Shown here piece after piece: positions 16,126-22,492 of a stretch of DNA of 64,000 nucleotides. Source of the DNA: Ruminococcus sp. AM36-2AA (lineage in GTDB: Bacteria > Bacillota > Clostridia > Lachnospirales > Lachnospiraceae). Made by a program: the position numbers and the translations under genes. How positions within the stretch are numbered: the first letter of the stretch is position 1; each line of letters begins with the position of its first letter. The stretch covers positions 364,332 through 428,331 of the forward strand of contig NZ_QTYB01000001.1 of NCBI RefSeq assembly GCF_003461955.1. The letters run 5' to 3'. The notes below the pieces were generated by a model. The model was given only the letters and a program-made list of their open reading frames with translations, did no database searches and was not told the DNA's origin.

Positions 16126-16404
16126 TTAATCCTCATCTTCTTTCACTTCTACTAAATCGCCGTCGAGTAACATCGCAGTAAATGTATCGCTGCTAATTAC
16201 ATAGAATAAATTATCATCATCAATGACAATTCCATATGTTATTTTGCTTTCTGAAAATACTGGTGTATCAGAAAAGAACGGAATGAGATCCGTGTAATAT
16301 TTGCGTGATGCACGAGCCATACTTTTGTGCATTGCTTTGATATCTGAAGTACGTCCCATGTAGATGACAGCATTTTCCTTTACATCGTAATATTTTTTGA
16401 ACAT
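16126..16404 (-). CDS. Hypothetical protein (92 aa)
   Basis: Starts MFKKYYDVKENAVIYMGRTSDIKAMHKSMARASRKYYT behind agaaaggaaacatt. Mixed alpha/beta with an acidic end. Two bases separate its stop from the next ATG. Not recognised. Confidence 0.55.
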   Translation of the reverse strand: MFKKYYDVKENAVIYMGRTSDIKAMHKSMARASRKYYTDLIPFFSDTPVFSESKITYGIVIDDDNLFYVISSDTFTAMLLDGDLVEVKEDED

Positions 16405-16568
16405 AATGTTTCCTTTCTGAGTAGTTTATGGTGATTACTCTGCACCAATGTTTTGATGTTGTTTAATATTGTTTATAGTTACAATCACTCTATCAAGATT
16501 TGATCTTGCTTTATACATATATAGTATGTATATGTCTGCTCCTCACAGGAATAGAGTGTTAATCGCGA

Positions 16569-16772
16569 TCATATTACATGGATATACTTGTAGATATCCA
16601 CGTATTGATCGAGTTGATATACCGGAGCATTGTTTAGTATGTCCAGCATATGAGCTGTGACAAATCCGAAGTGGTGAGTGAGTTCGGTAAGGATACGGTG
16701 ATAAATGGGATTCGGAAGCTCATAGAATTTTGTGGTCATGAGTTCCGGAATGGTGTATGTGATGTTGTTCAT
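16569..16772 (-). CDS. Small hypothetical protein (67 aa)
   Basis: Starts MNNITYTIPELMTTKFYELPNP behind aggaggaggtcac. Predicted helical. The 160 bases that follow hold no gene; they include an AT-rich stretch with a CTATAAACAATATTAA block that is repeated upstream of the 282-residue gene near 18735 and may be a second promoter class. Confidence 0.5.
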   Translation of the reverse strand: MNNITYTIPELMTTKFYELPNPIYHRILTELTHHFGFVTAHMLDILNNAPVYQLDQYVDIYKYIHVI

Positions 16773-16840
16773 TCATGTGACCTCCTCCTTGTGTGATGTA
16801 TATGGTTTGTAACGTGGTCTTGTGGTTAAAAAATTGTACT

Positions 16841-16873
16841 AAAAAAGAGCATAGCTTGTTGGGCTATGCTCTT
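16841..16873 (-). terminator. Rho-independent terminator, leftward
   Basis: An 11-bp perfect stem AAGAGCATAGC/GCTATGCTCTT with TTTTTT after it on the minus strand. It lies directly after the 65-residue gene. Confidence 0.85.
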
Positions 16874-16902
16874 AATGCTGTACTGTGGCGTGTTCGTGTT
16901 AT

Positions 16903-17100
16903 TTAGTTGTCATGATGTTCAATGGTGTCTTTGGTATCGTCCGGTACTTCTGCCAGACTGATTTTGATGTCTGAGTCTCTGGACCATAATTTAATCTCGG
17001 CTTCAGCATCCTCTTTCTTGTCAAAAGATTTTGTCACGGTGGACATAAGCTCTTTAGACATATGGTTGTAATTTTTGAATGTTACCTGCCATTTACTCAT
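16903..17100 (-). CDS. Small hypothetical protein (65 aa)
   Basis: The start MSKWQVTFKNYNHMSKELM is chosen because aagaggacgagaac precedes it. A frame 22 codons longer has no good site. The protein has a beta-alpha pattern and ends acidic. Terminators lie on both sides, so it may be a single-gene unit. Confidence 0.55.
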   Translation of the reverse strand: MSKWQVTFKNYNHMSKELMSTVTKSFDKKEDAEAEIKLWSRDSDIKISLAEVPDDTKDTIEHHDN

Positions 17101-17177
17101 GTTCTCGTCCTCTTTTCTGGTATCAATTATTTGATACTCAAATTTATCACCCCCTAATTGTATCATAAAAAGAGCAT

Positions 17178-17206
17178 AAAAAAAAGCACTCTACTGAGTG
17201 CTTTTT
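17178..17206 (-). terminator. Rho-independent terminator, leftward
   Basis: An 11-bp perfect stem AAAAAGCACTC/GAGTGCTTTTT with loop TACT and a long T-run on the minus strand. The stop codon of the 202-residue gene lies inside the hairpin. Confidence 0.85.
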
Positions 17207-17799
17207 GGGCTATTGACCGTGACAGGTTTTCCAGGACGGCATTTTGTCTGGTCAATCTTTAAACCGTCACGGCGTAATGCCATTAGGGAATCGGTATACC
17301 CTTCAAACTCTGTGAAAGTAGCTACAGGCATTTTGTCCCTGTATTGTGTAGGAAGTCCTGTATATGGTGTTCCTGTAGCTGCATTCACAGGTTGATAATA
17401 CTTTTCTTCCCATGAAATATTATAGCCAGAACCATCCACTTGACATTGTTTAAAACAACGTGACTGTGGTGTTGGTATACGCCTTTCACGTGGTGCACCT
17501 GCTCTGTCGACGGGTATCACAGTGACGTTATAAAGGTTATTATCCTTTATGAAACGCCATAAAACCGGAATAACATAATAGTTTTTAGACATGTGACAAC
17601 GGCGGAAACCGTTACCCTTTTTCAAGTCTAAAATGAACACACTATATCTTTCTTGTGGTTTACGGAACTGTTTAAAGTCCGTAATAAGAATATATTTATC
17701 CTGTGAATAGCGTCCGTATACCGCATTTTTAGGGATACGGAAAATATCAACTCTTGTGTTATAGTCTCTACAAATTTTAAGCGGTTTATATAATTTCAT
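17191..17799 (-). CDS. Hypothetical protein (202 aa)
   Basis: Basic, Tyr/Arg-rich protein starting MKLYKPLKICRDYNTRVDIFRIP, with RYSVFILDLKKGNGFRRCHMSKNYYVIPVLWRF around residues 50-85 and a Pro/Arg/Lys-rich C terminus. Composition suggests nucleic-acid binding. No family recognised. Base composition is a little more GC-rich than its neighbours. Confidence 0.6.
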   Translation of the reverse strand: MKLYKPLKICRDYNTRVDIFRIPKNAVYGRYSQDKYILITDFKQFRKPQERYSVFILDLKKGNGFRRCHMSKNYYVIPVLWRFIKDNNLYNVTVIPVDRAGAPRERRIPTPQSRCFKQCQVDGSGYNISWEEKYYQPVNAATGTPYTGLPTQYRDKMPVATFTEFEGYTDSLMALRRDGLKIDQTKCRPGKPVTVNSPKSTQ

Positions 17800-17826
17800 A
17801 GTAATACCCTCTTTCTCTGTTTGGTT

Positions 17827-17852
17827 AAAAGAGGGTATTACTACCCTCTTTT
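17827..17852 (-). terminator. Terminator, leftward (may work both ways)
   Basis: A 10-bp stem AAAGAGGGTA/TACCCTCTTT with loop TTAC and T-runs on both strands. It follows the 281-residue gene directly. Confidence 0.8.
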
Positions 17853-17857
17853 ATGGT

Positions 17858-18703
17858 TTACACTCTTTTCTTAATGTCGTTGAGAGTGTAGCCGCTTTCA
17901 ACCTCAGCTTCGAGATCTTCAATTTTTACCACTTTGAGCCATGCCATTCCAATATAGGCAAGATTCTGTGATAAAACCGTCGGGTCTTTTACAGTGAATT
18001 TTTGTTTAGCGTTTCCTCTAAGAGAAGAAAGCCATACACTGTAATAACGTTGTGACATATTGTGAAAATTGCCTTTTTTATATCTGATATTATCCGTATC
18101 AGTCGGGAAAAGACTGTCAGATAAGATGGTATGTAATGGTTTATATGCTTCCTGCTTTTCAGCTTTTTTCACATTATCTCGTGAAAGAAGCTCTTCAAGG
18201 TTTAATCCGTAAGCCTTGAGTGTTTTCCCGTCAATCATTGACGGGAAAATTTTTGAAGTGAAACGAGACTTTGCGGACGTTTCGCCTTTATCATTTGTTA
18301 TCGCTTCAGTGTAGGTGTAAAACCCTAACTTAACAGCGGTAAAGGTACGTGCGAAAACATCATTTTGAAATTCTGCCATTAAATCTGCCGGAATATCATT
18401 TATCCATTTATCAGACGCTTTATTGAAAGCGTCTTTAATAGAAATAATCTCATCCACCTTTTTATTGTGGGCGTCCACAAGTTTAGAAATTGTAGTGTCA
18501 TACTTTTCATATTCTGCCTGTATTACTTTACTGTCAATCATAGTGTAACCATGATTAAAAGCCCAATACTGACATGCATACTGAAAGTATGCTACATCGG
18601 TGACATTTTCCGGAACCTCCCATTTTTTAACAGGAAATTCGATGTTACCTTTTTTATTAAGCTTAAATACTGGAGTTACGATTTTAATAGTGTTTGTTTT
18701 CAT
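17858..18703 (-). CDS. Hypothetical protein (281 aa), first gene of the leftward array
   Basis: I place the start at MKTNTIKIVTPVFKLNKKGN, preceded by ggcaagaaaggcgattatt; the 33-codon extension upstream has no site. The protein is helical and basic with no membrane segment. It includes FHNMSQRYYSVWLSSLRGNAKQKF near residues 215-240. As the promoter-proximal early gene it could have a takeover or regulatory role, but nothing in the sequence proves it. Confidence 0.65.
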   Translation of the reverse strand: MKTNTIKIVTPVFKLNKKGNIEFPVKKWEVPENVTDVAYFQYACQYWAFNHGYTMIDSKVIQAEYEKYDTTISKLVDAHNKKVDEIISIKDAFNKASDKWINDIPADLMAEFQNDVFARTFTAVKLGFYTYTEAITNDKGETSAKSRFTSKIFPSMIDGKTLKAYGLNLEELLSRDNVKKAEKQEAYKPLHTILSDSLFPTDTDNIRYKKGNFHNMSQRYYSVWLSSLRGNAKQKFTVKDPTVLSQNLAYIGMAWLKVVKIEDLEAEVESGYTLNDIKKRV

Positions 18704-18785
18704 AATAATCGCCTTTCTTGCCTGTCTATACAAGCACATGTAATTAATATTGTTTAGTAACATGTGGGTTATTCCCACAATTAAG

Positions 18786-18983
18786 ATGACTATAAAAATC
18801 AACTTAATTGTGAAAATAACACAAGAAAAGCATATAAACCTATTTTTGGTTGCCGTAATGGGAACCGGTGTTCTTCTCTATGGATACCTGTATACGGTAT
18901 CAGAATATAATCGTTCAATGGGGTACATCTCACATGACATGCACACGACCACAACCCCACATGGCGTTGTGAAATCCATTTAA
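18786..18983 (+). CDS. Possible small membrane protein (65 aa)
   Basis: The rightward frame opens MTIKINLIVKITQEKHINLF and has one hydrophobic helix (NLFLVAVMGTGVLLYGYLY). A His/Thr-rich tail follows. It is divergent from the leftward array. The ribosome binding site is poor (acaattaag), so translation is uncertain. If real, it is a single-pass membrane peptide made from the control region. Confidence 0.35.
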   Translation: MTIKINLIVKITQEKHINLFLVAVMGTGVLLYGYLYTVSEYNRSMGYISHDMHTTTTPHGVVKSI

Positions 18984-19009
18984 TAAGAAATATTCAATCT
19001 GTCAAGGTA

Positions 19010-19175
19010 CGAGCTTTACCACGTGGGTAAAGGGTGCGTGTTATCGGGTTACAATGGGGGCTGAGGTGTTCGAAACCTCATGAGAAAATCCCCCGTAGGG
19101 AAGTAAAGCAAGAACGCTTTACTAACTATATGTGTGGGCTTTTACCCCACCGTTCAAGTCTATTCCCTTGAACTG
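19010..19175 (-). ncRNA. Structured leftward RNA with tRNA-like acceptor/T-arm minihelix
   Basis: Read on the minus strand from a sigma70-like promoter, this stretch forms several strong hairpins: AGTAAAGC/GCTTTACT (19102-19123), CTTTACC/GGTAAAG (19014-19032), and a composite hairpin (19056-19094). In the last, GGGGG pairs with CCCCC and encloses GAGGT-TTCGAAC-ACCTC, a perfect T-arm with a canonical T-loop. The D and anticodon arms are replaced by about eight bases. No CCA follows. The four GTAAAG/CTTTAC arms could re-pair alternatively. I know no matching RNA family. Confidence 0.5.
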
Positions 19176-19204
19176 ATTATATAGTACCATACTGTACGAT
19201 ACAA
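19176..19204 (-). promoter_or_regulatory. Sigma70-like leftward promoter with palindromes
   Basis: Minus strand TTGTAT, 17 bases, TATAAT. The spacer contains GTAC-N6-GTAC. A second inverted repeat, GTTCAAG-N8-CTTGAAC (19152-19173), covers the expected transcription start and could be an operator. It would drive the structured RNA and possibly the leftward array. Confidence 0.65.
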
Positions 19205-19325
19205 TTCGCTCATTTTGCATAAAAATACAAAAATAATTAAAACTTTTTTGAAATTGTATAATATGCAACAAAGTCCATGAAAAGCACTTATTTTATGCAA
19301 AATAGCTGTTTTATGTTGCATAATT

Positions 19326-19344
19326 GCATAAATATACATCTCAA
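19326..19344 (+). repeat. Direct repeat copy 1
   Basis: GCATAAATATACATCTCAA; matches the copy at 19762 in 18 of 19 positions. Confidence 0.6.
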
Positions 19345-19761
19345 AACCGCCACTAATTCCTATTAAAAACGGCATGGGGGTGCTTTCAACTGGAAAACCC
19401 GTTTTTTTTAAGCATTTCTCCCTAAGCCGGTCTATTTACACACTGACTCAAAATTACATACATCAACTATCACTAAATCGCCTTCGCAGTACTCAATAAT
19501 GCCTTTATTTGACCCGTATATAGCCTTTAAGCATCCTTAATCCGCACATATATACTCCTATACACCATATCGCTACAATTTCATTTATACGGCATTTTCA
19601 CGAGTTTTTCATATTCCTTCACATCCCCTCTTAAAACCATTTATATCGATCCTCGCAAAGTCCATATATTGCTCCTAAAAAGTGCATTTTACTCATAAAT
19701 ATTTTTATCGATATTTGCATCGAAAAAATGTATAAATATGCAATTAATATGCTTATACATC

Positions 19762-19780
19762 GCATAAATATACATATCAA
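19762..19780 (+). repeat. Direct repeat copy 2
   Basis: GCATAAATATACATATCAA; same orientation as copy 1, 436 bases away. Possible operator or iteron pair. Confidence 0.6.
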
Positions 19781-19997
19781 TATTCCAGTAGATCAATCAT
19801 TACTAATTCCACAAAACCGAGTTTCTTCCTATATAATGTCGTTACGATTTCAATATTAATGCTATCCATCCGTGACACTCTCTTATCGTCATCGTGATCT
19901 CGTCGTTTTCTTCGCATAACAATATCATTAAAAATTTATTATTCTTATTATAAAATTCATTGACATTTCAATATTATAGTGCTATCATAAATTCAAG

Positions 19998-20021
19998 TTG
20001 AAACTATCAATAATAAATTAA
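19998..20021 (+). promoter_or_regulatory. Recurrent promoter-like motif, distal copy before Thg1 gene
   Basis: TTGAAACTATCAATAATA then AATTAA, plus strand. First of two tandem copies 93 bases apart upstream of the Thg1-like gene. Confidence 0.6.
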
Positions 20022-20044
20022 GTATTTAAAATATTATTGATGAC

Positions 20045-20059
20045 TGTACCTTGAAAACT
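20045..20059 (+). promoter_or_regulatory. boxA-like (rRNA-type antitermination) element
   Basis: TGTACCTTGAAAACT followed by AAATAACAATAACAAG closely resembles the Firmicutes rRNA-operon boxA and its surroundings (consensus about TGTTCTTTGAAAACT). In rRNA operons boxA recruits NusB/NusE. Here it lies between the two promoter motifs in the leader of the rightward operon. The match is from memory of the consensus. Confidence 0.5.
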
Positions 20060-20090
20060 AAATAACAATAACAAGTGATATTTTTTTATG

Positions 20091-20114
20091 TTGAAACTAT
20101 CAAAAATAAATTTA
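20091..20114 (+). promoter_or_regulatory. Recurrent promoter-like motif, proximal copy before Thg1 gene
   Basis: TTGAAACTATCAAAAATA then AATTTA, preceded by a T-run (tttttttatg). It ends 24 bases before the Thg1 start codon. Confidence 0.6.
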
Positions 20115-20137
20115 ATGACCATAAGGAGAATTAAAGA

Positions 20138-20983
20138 ATGTCAAGAAAATTAACAGAATTCGATAAACGAATGCAAAATTACAAGTATACTTCGGACCAA
20201 TCTCTCATGAGACGCACACCAGTTATCATCCAGATAGATGGTATGCATTTTCACACATTTACTCAAGGATTAGACAAACCTTTTGATGAGGTTATTGTAA
20301 GATCCATGCAAGATACAGCAAAGTATTTATGCGAGAACATCCAAGGATGCGTTCTGGCTTATACTCAATCAGATGAGATCAACCTTCTTCTTATTGACTA
20401 TCAGAGGCTTGACTCGCAGGCATGGTTTGATAATCGAATTCAGAAACTTACCTCTGCCGCTGCTTCTCTTGCGACACTTGCATTCAATAGAAGCTTTAGA
20501 GAGCAAGTCGTGATTATGGAACACATGTCTATTCATGACCATGGTTATTCAAATCAATACATTAAGAAACACAGAGCGTTAAATAAGGGCGCTACATTTG
20601 CAGCATGTGCTTTTAATCTTCCGCAGGATGAAGTTACAAATTTCTTCTATTGGAGACAGCAAGATGCAATCCGTAATTCGATTCAGATGGTAGGCCAAGC
20701 GAACTTCTCTCATACCGAGCTGCAGTATAAATCTTGTGAAGATATTAAGCAGATGCTTAGAGATAAATCGGAGGTTACCGGGGGCACCATAAAACCATGG
20801 GAAGATTACCCAATATTTCTTCAACGAGGTGCTTGTATTATTAAAAACGAAGAAGTATTGGATCAGGATGATCCGGAAATCTATAAACGCTTTTACTGGG
20901 ATGTAGACGAGAATATTCCTATCTTTAAAGGCGATGGAAGAAACTACATTAATAAGCTTGTATATCTTGACGAGGAGGAATAA
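20138..20983 (+). CDS. thg1: Thg1-like tRNA(His) guanylyltransferase / reverse tRNA polymerase
   Basis: The protein has the Thg1 palm signature: IIQIDGMHFHTFTQGL with the first metal ligand at D34, and AYTQSDEINLLL with D79-E80, matching the D29, D76, E77 triad of the human enzyme. It also has KLTSAAASLATLAFN and a basic C-terminal half. Thg1-family enzymes add nucleotides 3'-to-5' to tRNA 5' ends, either G-1 on tRNA(His) or repair of truncated tRNAs. Length 281 is normal. The start follows ataaggagaattaaaga. No tRNA(His) gene is seen in this window, so repair of phage or host tRNAs is a reasonable alternative role. Confidence 0.92.
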   Translation: MSRKLTEFDKRMQNYKYTSDQSLMRRTPVIIQIDGMHFHTFTQGLDKPFDEVIVRSMQDTAKYLCENIQGCVLAYTQSDEINLLLIDYQRLDSQAWFDNRIQKLTSAAASLATLAFNRSFREQVVIMEHMSIHDHGYSNQYIKKHRALNKGATFAACAFNLPQDEVTNFFYWRQQDAIRNSIQMVGQANFSHTELQYKSCEDIKQMLRDKSEVTGGTIKPWEDYPIFLQRGACIIKNEEVLDQDDPEIYKRFYWDVDENIPIFKGDGRNYINKLVYLDEEE

Positions 20984-20986
20984 TTT

Positions 20987-21331
20987 ATGAAACCAATGTT
21001 ATTTTTTGAATATGAAACTCTAGTAAACTCACCAGGAAAGCTTCTTATTAAAAAAGAAGTCTTGCAGAAACTTATCGACGATGCTTATGCCGCAGGTATT
21101 GAGGATGGTAAGAAGGATGCTTTGATTGAAAAACTAAAAGAAGATTCAAAGTCTGGCTCCGGATCCCCATTATGGAACTATCGAGATATTGGATCGAATC
21201 CATGGTGGAAAGGTGGTCCGACAGTAATTAACGAGTATCTTAATAAAGATGCAGAACGCCAGGTACAGAAAGAGCTTCATCCGTCTGTTCGCACACCAGA
21301 TATAAAGAAATCTGTAATAACTACATGTTAA
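20987..21331 (+). CDS. Hypothetical protein (114 aa)
   Basis: Soluble protein with a helix rich in K/E (IEDGKKDALIEKLKEDSKS) and a Gly/Trp-rich middle (LWNYRDIGSNPWWKGG). It follows the Thg1 gene by three bases and is probably co-translated. Function unknown. Confidence 0.6.
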   Translation: MKPMLFFEYETLVNSPGKLLIKKEVLQKLIDDAYAAGIEDGKKDALIEKLKEDSKSGSGSPLWNYRDIGSNPWWKGGPTVINEYLNKDAERQVQKELHPSVRTPDIKKSVITTC

Positions 21332-21346
21332 AGGAGAATCGCTGTA

Positions 21347-21460
21347 ATGATAGCAGGAATAATAATATTTATTGCAGGAGTTGCGCTTGGTATAGCAAGT
21401 GTATGTATCTGGGCGTTATGTGCTGCAGGTGATGACGAAGATAAAGATTTAGAACGATAA
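21347..21460 (+). CDS. DUF3789-like small membrane protein (37 aa)
   Basis: The frame is MIAGIIIFIAGVALGIASVC, then IWALCAAGDDEDKDLER. One transmembrane helix with a short acidic tail fits the DUF3789 pattern of tiny phage/Firmicutes proteins (hydrophobic helix then CxAAG). An aaaggag site lies ten bases upstream. It is too short for ordinary ORF thresholds. Confidence 0.6.
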   Translation: MIAGIIIFIAGVALGIASVCIWALCAAGDDEDKDLER

Positions 21461-21471
21461 TTTTTTTATAT

Positions 21472-21495
21472 TTGATACTGTAAATTATAAACTTA
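21472..21495 (+). promoter_or_regulatory. Recurrent promoter-like motif before the antirepressor gene
   Basis: TTGATACTGTAAATTATA then AACTTA, preceded by a T-run. It ends 35 bases before the start. This copy and the minus-strand copy at 14904 are nearly identical over 20 bases. Confidence 0.6.
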
Positions 21496-21529
21496 ATGCA
21501 AACATTTTAAATTAAAGGAGAATAAAATA

Positions 21530-22492
21530 ATGAAAAACATGAACGAGAACACAAACGTAACAACAAAAGGAACACCGTCACTTAATATGATCACACCAAT
21601 TACTCCTTCTTCTTCCATCTCCCAGTGTGAGACCTTCAATCATCCAGAATTTGGAAATCTGCGCTGCATTGAGATTGATGGAGAGCCATGGTTTGTGGGA
21701 AAAGATGTAGCAGACGCACTTGGATACAGTAACGCTAGTAAAGCAATTATTGCCCATGTTGATTCAGAAGATAAAGTTATTAAAATGCTACCGAATTCCC
21801 AAAATGGGAAGACGATCGGAAAGGCATACATCATTAACGAATCCGGTCTCTACTCTCTCATCCTCAGCAGCAAACTTGAATCTGCGAAACGCTTCAAACG
21901 CTGGGTAACATCTGAAGTACTGCCGTGCATCAGAAAAACTGGGGGATATATTGTAGGACAGGAGAATATGCCGAAAGAGGTATTGCTTGCTCATGCAGTA
22001 CTGGAGTCTCAGAAGATCATTGAAGAGAATACCAGGGAAATCGCAAAACTCCATAATGAATGCACGCTTCTGAATGATCAGGTAGAACACAGCCAGGAAA
22101 TTATTGATGCCTTCTCAAAGAACATTACTCCTTCAGAGAAACGAGCGATTCTGAACCGACTCATGACATGGCATCACGGAGCTGTGGCTGGATCACGCTG
22201 GACTGTTCTTTATAGAGAATTCGAGGCAAAATATCACTTCAATCTTGATGTGAGGATCAATAATTATAATAAGAATCCAGATAATAAAAGAATTAAATCA
22301 AAGCTTGAATATGTAGATCGTGTTCTCGGAATGCTTGATCAGCTCTATGAACTTGCGGTAAAACTCTTCCATTCTGATGCAGAGGCTTTGATTGAGGAAA
22401 TGTATTATGTAAGAAAAACTGATGAAGAAATTCTTCAGGACTCTATGCTTGATACTATTCCGGATGAAGTATTTGAAAGGAGCAATAATTAA
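21530..22492 (+). CDS. BRO-N domain phage antirepressor
   Basis: Residues ~35-145 are a BRO-N domain: FGNLRCIEIDGEPWFVGKDVADALGYSNASKAI, then HVDSEDKVIKM, YIINESGLYSLILSSKLESAKRFKRWVTSEVLPCIRKTGGY. The C-terminal half is a coiled-coil and helical region that would mediate oligomerisation. BRO-N proteins bind DNA or repressors and act in lysis/lysogeny and early control. It is driven by its own copy of the promoter-like motif. The stop overlaps the next ATG by one base. Confidence 0.9.
   Translation: MKNMNENTNVTTKGTPSLNMITPITPSSSISQCETFNHPEFGNLRCIEIDGEPWFVGKDVADALGYSNASKAIIAHVDSEDKVIKMLPNSQNGKTIGKAYIINESGLYSLILSSKLESAKRFKRWVTSEVLPCIRKTGGYIVGQENMPKEVLLAHAVLESQKIIEENTREIAKLHNECTLLNDQVEHSQEIIDAFSKNITPSEKRAILNRLMTWHHGAVAGSRWTVLYREFEAKYHFNLDVRINNYNKNPDNKRIKSKLEYVDRVLGMLDQLYELAVKLFHSDAEALIEEMYYVRKTDEEILQDSMLDTIPDEVFERSNN

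Larger units (their letters stand above)
19205..19980. other. AT-rich non-coding control region, possible origin or operator site
   Basis: No convincing gene is present. The stretch is rich in TTTTGCAT/ATGCAAAA words and contains the two direct repeats annotated separately. Such an AT-rich, repeat-bearing gap between divergent gene blocks commonly holds operators or a replication origin. No origin signature can be proven here. Confidence 0.4.
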
